This document shows, piece after piece, positions 26,501 to 33,971 of a stretch of DNA of 64,000 nucleotides (position 1 is its first letter; each line of letters opens with the position of its first letter). Below the pieces are notes generated by a model. That model was not told the DNA's origin. It did no database searches and saw nothing but the letters and a program-made list of their open reading frames with translations. The stretch is from Lunularia cruciata (taxonomy: Eukaryota > Streptophyta > Marchantiopsida > Lunulariales > Lunulariaceae): positions 23,748,501-23,812,500 of the forward strand of contig OX419761.1 in assembly GCA_948567375.1 (NCBI GenBank). Reading direction: 5' to 3'. The translations under genes were made by a program, and so were the position numbers.

Positions 26501-29500
26501 GAGCGGAGCAAATTTTGAAAAATATGGAGGAGAGGACCCTTTCCATGGTGGCATTCAATATTCCACATATTTTGGTTTGTTGCCAAGCAGGTTGGCCTGC
26601 GCATTTATTTTACTTCCTACTGGAGTTGCGCAAGCCTGGATTCCCCAATCCTCCTGTCGTCATTCTCTACCCGCAAGTCCCGACAGCCAAGCAGTGGGGC
26701 ACTGTAGGTGTATTCAAGGATGTTTTCTATCTCAAAGGGTCTCCGGTGTATGAACTGGACTTAATGCGCAGTGGAGTTCTTCAAGCAGGTATGCATCATT
26801 TAAATAATCACTGTAATGTTGCTTTGGTCGTTAATTTTCCTGAAGTCTGATAGACCCCACTGTGGACCTGCAAACTGTAGGAAATGTAGTGATCCTTGCC
26901 GATGAAGGTATACCTGTAGACTTCGGTGGAGCTGGACTCGAGGATAGGAAGTTCGTCAAGACCGCACCTTCAGCGTATACGAGTGATGTGGAAAACATAG
27001 TTGTTGCCGCTAATGTACAGCGGTTGTTCGGCAGACAAGCTGTTGATATAGCCGTCATTGAGATGCAGCATTCTGATACTTTTCACTACCTCCAACCTCA
27101 GTACGAAATATCTCGAGCGCACTTCCCACAGAGAGATTTGAAGCGCAATCGGGATGGACTTATTCACTTTGTACTTCCGTTCATGGAGGGCAAAGCTTTC
27201 TCTTCGAGCATGCTTGGCTTCCTTATGTGAGTTGTCCACCCCTTTGCCTTCTTCTGGACTACCGAACCAATGCATCACCTCGTTCAGATTACAGAAGCTG
27301 AGAGCAAAATGTAATGTTGGGAAGCAATTTCGGGACAACCACAGCCATTTATCAGACCAGAAAATTTGTTTCTCGGAACTCTGTAGGTACACTTGTTTTC
27401 TCGTACCACTAGTTGCAAGTTTCACTTGCCCAATCGTACCGCACGTACGAGTTTAGAGCACCTCGGTCACAGGCAGCGTTCTAATCGAACTCAAAACTAG
27501 GTGAGAATCACTTCGGCCTCCCTTCAGTCTCAGGGTGCAACTGAAGGGAGGCCGTAATTAAACTAAACTAAAATTTGGCGAAGCAAATTGAAGGAACTGT
27601 GAGAAAATGAAATGAGTAGTATGTAATCGATTAACCAAAAGAACCCCTTGGACTGGGATTATATACATATATAGATTAGACTCAAAAGACCTGAAGGGTG
27701 TGCTAACATGTTTCACATATAATTCATGTGAAACAGTACTCTAATGTGTTCAGAGTACTCTAATGTGTTCGAGTGTAACTTATGTGAACCGTGCTCGCAT
27801 GAACAATGATCTCACATGAACAATAATCTTGCATGAATAGTGAACTCGCATGAACGGCAATTAACATGTCTCATTATAAATCTAACACTCCCTTTTAATA
27901 AACATTTTGTTATTGTCTATTACCTATAATATCTATATTGTTATTGTCTATGATGAGAACCTTTCTTCCTAGTCTTTGAAGTAGATGGTCTATCCTCAGT
28001 CATTCTGACTTCTGATGTATCAGACATCCTAGCACTCGGCTTCCTAGTCTCATCAGAGTAGACACTCCTGATTGCATTCAGCAATATTCAACTCACTCTC
28101 TCTCAGAGCCTTCAAAGATAGTACACAGCGGCACTCACGCAGCATGAAAGGTACCCCAATGGTAAGCAGCATAGAACACACCTTAAACAAGGTGCAAGGT
28201 GCTGGGAATGATCATTGTATGAGAACTTATCTAAACATGAGCAGAGAGCACTCATATATATACACAAGCAAGCTCTAGAAGGTTGCTTTGTTGAGCCCTA
28301 ATTAGGGCTGTGCCCTCACTTCACCTTAATCATGTATCTAGCCTAATCATGTATCTAGTCACTAAACTAGAGATTATCAAAACTAACAGTCTATTATATA
28401 TGTGCATGATAAAACCTTGTATGGAATTCTCTAGTCAATCCCTTGGTAAAAATGTCTGCAGTATTATCTCTGGTGTCCACCCATGAAACAGAGATCTCCT
28501 TGTCTTCCACCTTTTCTTTGACAAAGTAGAATCTGATGTCTATGTGCTTTGTTCTCTCATGCTGCTTTGTTGGAGTAACAAGATCAATTCCGCTGTTGCT
28601 GTTGCAGTACAGCTTCATCGTTGCTCCAGGAAAACCCAGGTCACTTAACAAGCACTTGAGCTATACTGCTTCAGTAGCTGCCTTTGACAAGGCCATGTAT
28701 TCAGCATCAGTGCTAGATAACGAAACAGAAGCTTGCCTTTTGCTTGACCAACAGACAGCTGCATTACAGAAGATAAAGCAGTATCCTCCTGTAGATCGTC
28801 TTGAAAATGATCTCCTCCCCAATCTGAGCCGGAGTACCCATGAATGGGAGTACTAGATGCACTATAAGTTAGGCCCTGTGACAGTGTACCTTGAATGTAC
28901 CGGAAGATCCTTTTGACAGCCTTCCAATGGTTCAGGCCAGGATTCGCCATATACTTGGCAACTGAACTGACAGCATAAGCCAGATCAGGCCTAGTACTGA
29001 CCATGGCCCACATCAAACTCCCCACTGCAGATTGGTAAGGCACTGTTTTCATATACTCTCTCTCTTGATCAGTTTTTGGACAATCCTGAAGACTTAATTT
29101 CACTCCTGACTCTACAGGATTGTAAACAGGTTTACAGTATTGCATATGAAAACGAGTAAGAATCTCTCTTAAATATCTCTCTTGAGATAGACTGATCTTT
29201 CTTTGTTTTCTGTCTCTTGTGACTTGCAACTGAAGACAATGACTAATCTCTCCCAGATCAGTCATCTCAAAACCCTGTTTAAGAGACTCTTTGACAGAGA
29301 GGAGAAGAGAAAGGTTGTTGCTGGCAAGGATGCAGGCATCTACATAAAGAGATAAGATGACAAAATGAGAACCAGAATGGAAGATATAGAGATTAGAATC
29401 AACTCCAGAGTGCTGAAATCCCAAACCTAGTAAAAACTGATCAAACTTGTGATACCACTGTCGGGCAGACTGTTTGAGACCATACAAAGCCTTGTAGAGC

Positions 29501-32500
29501 TGTAAAACCAACTGCCCTCATTTAGTGGCTTGTTGCTGCTTGTGTTGGTCAGGAGTCAGCAAGCCAAGAGGAATGTGCATGTAGATTTTCTCAGTCAATG
29601 TGCCATTGAGAAAAGTTGTTTTGACATCAAGAGCATGCACTTCCAAATCATTCTGAGCTGAGTAAGCAAGCAGCACGCAAATTGTTGTCAATTTGACAAC
29701 AGGAGTAGGTCTCTGTGTAGTCAATACCTGGAACTTGAGAGAAACCACGAGCAACAAGTCGAGCCTTGTACCTTTGGATCAAGCCTTGTGCATCGTATTT
29801 CTTCTTAAAAATCCACTTACAGGTGACTGCCTTGCGACCTGCTGGTAACTCAGTGATGACCCATGTTTGATTGTTCTCCATGGACTGAAGCTCATCTTGA
29901 ATAGCCTCAAACCATTTATTGGAATCAGGTCCAGCGATAACAGCTTCATAAGTGTCGGGATCAGGGTCAGATGCAGAGTAATGCACGCTTAGTGCATTAG
30001 CAGACTCGAACAGTGCATCATATTTTCGAACTGGAGTGCGAACCCTGATGGCTTGACGTACAGAAGGTGCTTGGACAGCATCTGGAGAAGGAAGAGGTTT
30101 TGGCCTCCTAGTTTAAACAATTGTAGAGGATCCTGAGGACCTGTGGGGAGTGCCAGAACTAGAAGGTAAGGATTGTAGTGAAGAAGGTGATGCAGAAGGA
30201 ATTGTTGGAGCTGTAAGATTGTGGAGAGGAGGTGACTGAGTAGGAGTTGGTGGGGATGGACTGTGGGTAGATTGAGAATTAGAAGCAGGAGAGGGAATGA
30301 AAATTGTCGGATCACAGATGATATCCAGTTGAACATCCTGAGTGTCAGAACACTGTTTATGTTCATGAGCATAGGTATGTTCTTGAAACTGAACATCTCT
30401 TGAAAGAAAAATGGAGTTATCATATATTTTCTGTAGTCTATAAGCTTTACTATCCTGATCACAACCAAGGAAGATACACTTGGAAGACTTAGAATCGAGT
30501 TTAGATCTGGAAGAAGATGGAACATGTGCATAAGCAATGCAACCAAAACTGCGAAGTAGGGATAGATTAGGTTTATAACCAAACCAGAGTTGGAAGGATG
30601 TGACTTCGGAGGAGATGGCTTTGGTAGGACTTCGATTTTGCAGAAGTTGGCAGTGTGTAGTGCCTCTCCCCAGTAAGGCTTGGGGAGTTCAGACTCAAAT
30701 AACATAGTGCGGACTGCTTCCACCTATGTTCTGTTCTTTATCTTAGCAACACCATTTTGCTGAGGAATATGTGGAGTGCTGAATTGGCGCATGATACCTT
30801 TGCCTTTGCAGAAAAGATGAAAATCTGCAGAGTTGTATTCACCACCATTGTCTGAGCGCAACACCCGAACCTTCTGATTGAGTTGAGTCTCTGCATAGGT
30901 CACGTATTTTTGAAAACAAATAAAAACCTTCATGTTTGAACTTGAGTAGATAGAAGAATGTGTACCTTGTGTAATCATCAATGAAGATCACAAAGTATCT
31001 ATAACCAATGTAGGTAGCAGAAGAGATGGGGACCACAAACATCAGAATGGATGAGAGCCAATGGAATAGTGGCTCTAGTAGCTCCTTCCTGAGGTAAGGG
31101 AATTCGAGTTTGCTTGCCATGAAGACAAGGTGAGCAAACAAGAAACAAACTAGGATGGATCCGATCCATCCCAACAACCAAAATTTTTGTCTTGTAGAAG
31201 TTGAAGTAGATTCTTGCTGATGTGCTCAAGTCGTCGATGCCATAGGGAAGTAATAGCGGAAGATGTATCCCTGGTTGGAATAGAGATTGCAGCAGCTTGA
31301 GATGGCTAAGACTGAGTTGATGTAGAGACTACAACATCTTGAGGTTAAAGAAGCCAAAAGTTATCCAATCTAGGACAGGATGCAATCACATTTTGCAGAT
31401 CATCATAAAGGAAAATGCTAGTTTCCTTTAACTGAAATGATCCATGTGACTTGCTCAACTGAAGTGCTGAATAGAGATTCTTCTTCAGCAAAGGAACATG
31501 TAGAACATCATTTAGCATGTAGGACTTCCCTGAACAAGCAAGCTTAACTGAAACTGTCCCATGACCTAGAATAGCAATGTTGTAACAATCAGCCAAGTAA
31601 ACTTGTCTAGGTGGTGAGAATGCTTCATAGACCAAGAAACAGGTTCGTTGATAGGTCATGTGCTGAGAAGCAGCAGTGTTGATGTATCATCTCTTGTCCT
31701 GAGTGACTGAAGGAACAACATCAACATTGTACAAAGAGAGGTGAGTTGTAGAAGCATTGGAGTGATGATGTTCTTTGCCTTCTTTCTCCCTTGCATTAAC
31801 AATGAGCTTGCGACAGTCTTTGAGGTGATGTCCCTTCTTTGAGCAGTAATGACCGATGATAGAAGGTCTGAAGGAATTTCCTCCAAAAGATGTAGAGAAT
31901 AACTCTGATTCTGACCGGAAGGTCTGCTGAAAGAGTTCTGATCAAGGGAAAGATTCTGACCAAAAAATCTGCTAAAAGAGGTCTGACCAGAAGGTCTGTT
32001 GAAAGAGTTCTGACCAGAAAAACCATGAGATTCATTCTTCCAGCTCCCTTTGCTTTTACCTTTGTTTCTGTAAGAAGATGTAGAGCCTTGTGTGATTGCT
32101 AGAGCAGTTGTTTGCTCTACAAGACCTTCATACTTCATACTGATCTCTTCTTGAAGAAGAAGAGCAATGACATCAGAGAGATGTTGTGCCTTCTGTGTTT
32201 GCAATGATTGCAGAAAATACTTGAAACAAGAAGGCATAGATCTCATTAAATGGAGCTTAGCCTGCTGGTCATCGATTGAGTTGTTCACCGTAGCTACTTG
32301 GGTGAGGACTCCTCAAAAATTGGTAATGTGATTTGAAAATTGGTAATGTGTTTTGCAAAACCGGTGCTTTCACGCATCTTCAAATTCATCAAAGTGTCCA
32401 GTAGGTACATGATTGTGACATCATCGGTATCTTCGTACATGGTTGTTAAATCCATCCATGCTTCGCTTGCCAACAAGTGCCTGTTGATGGTAGGAACAAA

Positions 32501-33971
32501 CTCAAGAGTTAATGCTGAATTGATTGCTTCAAGAGCAACAAGATTCCTATGCTCCCAATCAGGTAGAGTAGCAGCTGAGGTGGGCTTAACTTCAGTACCA
32601 TCAACAATTGTAAAAATTGAAGCCACCTTCAGTTTGAGTGCAATACAATATTTCCAAGATTGGAAATAATTGCCATTGAATATGACAAAAGTTGAGTCAA
32701 ATCGTATGGTTGGAGTAGCAAATATTGTAGGAGCAGGAGCACCAACACCAACAGCAGACATGATGATTTGATTCACAAAGGATAGTGAAGAATTTCTCTC
32801 CCAAAACCTAGACTAACAGAGGATATAAGAGAAAATGCTTTCTCACCACCCAAAGAAAAGAGACACTCTTTAGAGGAGGAACAATGTACTCTTATTTTTC
32901 CAGATACACTGGTGTGTAAAACTTAGACCTCTCAGAATTTTGAAATTTGTATGTGTGCTTAGGCACCCCCTAGCAGCTAAAAGGAATTCTGAAACTTAGA
33001 GCTTTGATACCATGTGAGAAAATGAAATGATTAGTATGTAATCGATTAACCTTGAAGAACCACTTGGATTGGGATTATATACATACATAGATTAGACTCA
33101 AAAGACCTGGAGGGTGTGCTAACATGTTTCACATGTAATTCTAGTGAAACAATACTCTAATGTGTTCACATGTAACTCATGTGAACAGCGCTCGCATGAA
33201 CAATGATCTTACATGAATAGTGAACTCGCATGAACAATAGCTAACATGTCTCATTATAAATATAACAGAAGCAGTGTGCTTAAAAGGGTGTGTAGAGTAG
33301 ATAAAGAGCAATAGCGCCGAACTCAAACATTTGGTTCTTCAAGAGTGTAAAAGTATCTTATGCAGTACTCTGAAATGTCAAGACATCCATGATTAGGGAC
33401 TTGCCGTAAGATGGACTCATCTCACGGTGACGCTAAATACATTATTTAAAGTATGTCATTTACTGATTTAGAAAGGATACAGAAGGATCAAGCTTTGTCA
33501 ATCTTCCTGTGCGTCAGAAAATAGTAGAGGTCAATCATCTGGCTTTTGCACAGATTTACAAGCGTCTTTAAGACACTTTGTCTCCTCACGTCATATAATA
33601 TTGATCCGATTCCTTACAGGCGATCGTCCTTCTACAATCGAAATACTACTTCCATAGTGGAGCAATTAGTGCAAGGAGGTGGCACTTACATCTTAAAAAC
33701 AACAAGTGAGAATGAAGTGCACGAACATGATGACACCGACGATATTGATGATGAACGTTTGAGATTGCTCGATCAAATTGCTGTTCCCGAACGGTATGCT
33801 GATAGGCCATACTCTGAGCTCTTTAATGGCCTTTTCCAAGAAAAAGGTGTATTACCGATTGGCTTGTTCCGGGTGAGGGGCACACTCGGTGCTCCAGCAC
33901 CTTATGTCTTCACCAACCCAGATAATAAGTGTATAGTGAACCCCGATGATCTTGTTTACATAATTACTTGA
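11037..33971 (+). CDS. BK/SLO-type K+ channel, multi-exon gene
   Basis: Predicted calcium-activated-type potassium channel of the SLO family, a tetrameric membrane protein. Hand-built exons: 11037-11545, (S1 exon) 14995-15044, 15388-15480, 17274-17357, 17615-17671, 17898-17986, 19359-19483, 22706-22839, 23410-23537, 23763-23814, 24009-24150, 24365-24573, 25399-25567, 25795-26788, 26854-27226, 33620-33971. All introns chosen are GT-AG, and phases agree at every junction from S1 to the stop, which random joins would not give. The protein, about 1,200 residues, has a basic N-terminus, S1-S6 with arginines in S4, the filter TVGYGD, two RCK domains and a BK-like C-terminus. The last intron holds a copia element. 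The start ATG is the first after an in-frame stop at 11013. Unsure: the join between the first exon and S1. The family is well supported; calcium dependence is only inferred. Confidence 0.88.
14995..15044 (+). CDS. Channel exon: S1 helix
   Basis: It encodes LEFILAVMSGVLYVYS, a membrane helix, and ends at donor AC|GTAAGT, whose phase fits the next exon. The start is the weak point. The acceptor GGATCAG|TT follows a pyrimidine-rich tract but is phase 0, whereas the N-terminal exon ends in phase 2. Either the exon starts earlier (14904 would join in phase) or a small exon lies between; 13060-13090 offers a 28-nt candidate in phase. Confidence 0.6.
15388..15480 (+). CDS. Channel exon: S1-S2 loop and S2
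   Basis: After acceptor TTGGCAG the frame gives YHREAYNN, then the helix IISVAFLADYILRLY, ending at donor TG|GTAAGT. The acid in FLADY matches the conserved S2 acidic residue of voltage sensors. The split codon TG/T joins the next exon as Cys. Confidence 0.85.
17274..17357 (+). CDS. Channel exon: S3
   Basis: It encodes EPVRWFYIMSFWGIVDLLSA and the following PVILVF. The motif VDLL followed by VPV is the usual S3 signature, with the conserved Asp that pairs with S4 arginines. Acceptor GAGTGCAG, donor CTTCAG|GTGG. The split codon joins to Arg. Confidence 0.88.
17615..17671 (+). CDS. Channel exon: first half of S4
   Basis: A 57-nt exon between acceptor CTATACAG and donor GAG|GTGAGT. It encodes SITTGGNIIRLLQFVRILR, with three arginines on one helix face: the voltage sensor. 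The open frame alone would hide this exon; phase and family pattern reveal it. Confidence 0.88.
17898..17986 (+). CDS. Channel exon: S4-S5 linker and S5
   Basis: After acceptor ACTGGCAG the frame gives LFALTSRLRLVGSS, the charged S4-S5 linker, then MQQIVLLTVATFGV, the start of S5. The donor CA|GTAAGT leaves one base that completes Ile with the next exon. Confidence 0.88.
19359..19483 (+). CDS. Channel exon: S5 end, turret and pore helix
   Basis: It encodes FLDAGILQWVEYD, then an acidic extracellular turret with two cysteines (DDCQEEGC), then the pore helix TFWEALYFLIVT. YFLIVT right before the filter is the pattern seen in BK channels. Acceptor AATGCAG, donor ACG|GTATGT. Confidence 0.93.
21127..21172. 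repeat. Tandem duplication, 23-bp unit
   Basis: The unit GATCTTGAATCAGAACATCT plus ATA occurs twice without gap or mismatch (21127-21149, 21150-21172), inside the long intron before the selectivity-filter exon. Confidence 0.95.
22105..22160. repeat. Nested inverted repeats in intron
   Basis: Two overlapping perfect palindromes. GCTTCCAGTTTA (22107-22118) pairs with TAAACTGGAAGC (22130-22141). GGAAACCGTATAA (22120-22132) pairs with TTATACGGTTTCC (22142-22154). A third CCAGTTTA follows at 22153. Only one hairpin can form at a time. It lies in the intron just before the filter exon. Confidence 0.85.
22706..22839 (+). CDS. Channel exon: selectivity filter and S6
   Basis: Starts ISTVGYGDITPKTALGQ: the K+ selectivity filter TVGYGD, preceded across the splice by VT. 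It continues into S6 (LVVIGTILAAIIVLPIQI), then GRITSLAYR. The donor AG|GTTTCA is weaker than its neighbours, but joining here gives RRPYGGSYS in phase. The intron before it is 3.2 kb. Confidence 0.95.
23410..23537 (+). CDS. Channel exon: start of RCK1
   Basis: Encodes PYGGSYSTRKIVGTRFLIIS, then GSISIQSVQNFLAEFYNP. The beta strand, GS.S turn and helix correspond to the first Rossmann strand-helix of the BK gating ring (VVCGHIT..SV.NFL pattern). The classical GXGXXG is absent, as in BK. Donor GAAG|GTTTGT. Confidence 0.92.
23763..23814 (+). CDS. Channel exon: RCK1 second strand
   Basis: A 52-nt exon, acceptor TTTTCAG, donor CC|GTAAGT. It encodes DIEVYPLRVIILAPFSP, the second beta strand of RCK1. 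The acids just before it (CEDIE across the splice) lie where animal BK has acids of its RCK1 calcium site; whether they bind calcium here is unknown. Confidence 0.88.
24009..24150 (+). CDS. Channel exon: RCK1 core
   Basis: Encodes FELKQVLSLYDGLVEFIEGS, then PVRQSDLERISADKAAAFFL and VADRDAV. The run G(S/T)P...DLER....KA.A...LA is the RCK strand-helix pattern shared with BK. Acceptor CATCTGCAG, donor GTA|GTAAGC. Confidence 0.93.
24365..24573 (+). CDS. Channel exon: RCK1 continued
   Basis: Encodes NSQVEDAAQIVRALAVHRFC, then RRDIRILVEVLDPE and further to KIHYKMMAR. EDAA.I.RALA matches the helix after the RCK1 core in BK (EDA..I.R..S). A middle insert (QTSSVWDDPHAGGIEVICR) lies where BK has a tryptophan- and acid-containing loop. 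Donor TAG|GTAAGT. Confidence 0.92.
25399..25567 (+). CDS. Channel exon: end of RCK1 core and linker
   Basis: Encodes CFVRGLYTLITNLFTSELK, then EYFNSFDNEVYPIILPPAFH and DRLFEE. The hydrophobic helix LYTLITNLF corresponds to STLLANLF of BK, followed by the E.Y...L...F. lobe. Phase with the previous exon gives Ser. Acceptor GTTTGCAG, donor GAGAGG|TATGT region with GT at 25568. Confidence 0.9.
25795..26788 (+). CDS. Channel exon: RCK1 end, linker, start of RCK2
   Basis: The longest exon, 994 nt. First VVEVLRSTFSCTLFAV and KVLLNARGYRIKPDDVGILI, matching BK's lobe that ends RCK1 (RILINPG..L.I..GT.GF.I). A ~150-residue hydrophilic linker follows, rich in Ser and charged residues (ETSSSSRFPKGRS). 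Then RCK2 begins with PHILVCCQAGWPAHLFYFLL, VVILYPQVPTAKQWG and FYLKGSPVYELDLMRSGV, the second Rossmann unit. Donor GCAG|GTATGC at 26789. Confidence 0.92.
26854..27226 (+). CDS. Channel exon: RCK2 core
   Basis: Encodes NVVILADEGIPVDFGG, then a helix DVENIVVAANVQRLF, then AVIEMQHSDTFHYLQPQ and LPFMEGKAFSSSMLGFLM. These correspond to BK's CVILSA, a helix and ITEL.ND.NVQFL..., QPFA.GTAF..S.LDSLM. Where animal BK has its run of aspartates (calcium bowl) this protein has a stretch with Arg, Lys and few acids. The frame is open across a possible GTATAC donor at ~26906, so I keep one exon. Donor TTAT|GTGAGT. Confidence 0.88.
27514..27554. repeat. 14-bp perfect inverted repeat (hairpin)
   Basis: CGGCCTCCCTTCAG (27514-27527) and its exact complement CTGAAGGGAGGCCG (27541-27554) surround a 13-nt loop. 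It lies in the last intron of the channel, 43 bp before the copia element. Confidence 0.9.
27598..27887 (-). repeat. Copia 3' LTR
   Basis: In element orientation it starts TGTTAGATTTATAATGAG and ends CATTTTCTCACA. At 290 bp it is longer than the partner LTR (255 bp), mainly through a local duplication of ACTCTAATGTGTTC. It contains several short direct repeats around CATGAACAATGATC. Confidence 0.93.
27888..27899 (-). other. Copia polypurine tract
   Basis: On the - strand ATTAAAAGGGAG lies immediately before the TGTTAG start of the 3' LTR, the expected site of plus-strand priming. The ~490 bp from here to the RNase H end (28394) hold no open frame with a recognisable domain. Confidence 0.8.
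28394..29986 (-). pseudogene. Copia RT and RNase H, broken
   Basis: RT starts near 29986 (SNKWFEAIQDELQSMENNQT, TCKWIFKKKYDAQG, YKARLVARGFSQ). It shifts frame near 29690 (VHALDVKTTFLNGTLTEKIY), meets a stop at ~29515, then continues (LYKALYGLKQSARQWYHKF). The catalytic motif reads YVDA at about 29335-29346, where functional enzymes have YVDD, so the second aspartate is lost. RNase H follows after another frameshift near 28770 and ends with HIDIRFYFVKEKV and DIFTKGL. Confidence 0.93.
29989..31345 (-). pseudogene. Copia integrase, broken
   Basis: The core carries HSDVCGP near 31040, FVIFIDDYTRYTFFYLLKF, then LRSDNGGEY near 30850. The third catalytic residue should be Glu in the GVAE motif. Here codon 30742-30744 gives Lys (QNGVAKIKNRT), followed by a stop. 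A further frame (30723-29989) carries the C-terminal part (FESELPKPYWGEA) with a frameshift near 30630 and a Pro/Ser-rich linker to RT. The enzyme could not be active. Confidence 0.9.
31345..32288 (-). pseudogene. Copia Gag C-terminus and protease
   Basis: Gag continues with LHLMRSMPSCFKYFLQSL and VIALLLQEEISMK, then QNSF.RPSGQ repeats and a damaged zinc knuckle (YCSKKGHHLKDC, lacking the first Cys). The protease follows: at 31678-31680 the catalytic Asp of the D(T/S)GAS motif is Asn (INTAASQHMT), preceded by a stop. The frame then stays open with LNDVLHVPLLKKNLYSALQL, the protease C-terminal region. Confidence 0.88.
32294..32776 (-). pseudogene. Copia Gag N-terminus
   Basis: Starts with Met at 32776 (MNQIIMSAVGVGAP) and carries NYFQSWKYCIALKLK and LDTLMNLKMRE, as in the UBN2-type gag of plant copia elements. 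The frame is lost at a 20-bp tandem duplication (32316-32355) and the rest of Gag continues in another frame from 32288. Confidence 0.9.
32316..32355. repeat. 20-bp tandem duplication in gag
   Basis: AAAATTGGTAATGTGATTTG (32316-32335) is followed at once by the same 20 bases with one change (32336-32355). Twenty is not a multiple of three, so this duplication alone explains the gag frameshift. Confidence 0.9.
33001..33012 (-). other. Copia primer binding site (tRNA-iMet)
   Basis: On the - strand TGGTATCAAAGC follows the 5' LTR directly. It is the complement of the 3' end of plant initiator tRNA-Met, the usual primer of copia elements. It fixes the LTR edge at 33013. Confidence 0.95.
33013..33267 (-). 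repeat. Copia 5' LTR
   Basis: 255 bp, TGTTAT...TCTCACA in element orientation, the partner of 27598-27887. A TATA-like GTATATAATCCC on the - strand (about 33072-33083) is the likely promoter. Directed transcription from it would run antisense to the channel intron. Confidence 0.93.
33620..33971 (+). CDS. Channel last exon: RCK2 end and C-terminus
   Basis: Lies beyond the copia element but joins in phase: AT/G gives Met, then RSSFYNRNTTSIVEQLVQGG, like BK's STTYFNDNI..L...LVTGG. An acidic run (EHDDTDDIDDE, 33723-33755) follows, then PERYADRPYSELFNGL, GLFRVRG, APYVFTNP and NPDDLVYIIT before TGA. These match BK's GDLF, G.YRLRD, YVITNP and P.DLIF. The acceptor is TTCCTTACAG. The exon shows that the gene continues past the transposon. 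Confidence 0.93.

Larger units (their letters stand above)
27598..33267 (-). mobile_element. Ty1/copia retrotransposon in channel intron
   Basis: An element with two LTRs, primer binding site, gag, protease, integrase, RT and RNase H in copia order on the - strand. It lies wholly within the intron between channel exons 26854-27226 and 33620-33971, antisense to the gene. Flanking 5-bp sequences (GGAAC left, GAAGC right) are similar but not an exact target duplication. LTRs are alike except for a duplicated segment in the left one. Frameshifts and altered active sites show that it is dead. Full length about 5.7 kb, a normal size for the family. Confidence 0.95.

Noticed and set aside
30000-30723. 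Long hydrophobic open frame on the - strand, resembling a membrane protein
   Set aside because: Its first ~25 residues are copia integrase; the hydrophobic run is the Pro/Ser linker read in a shifted frame.
27593-33272. 5-bp target duplication around the copia element
   Set aside because: GGAAC and GAAGC differ at two positions, so I do not claim a duplication.
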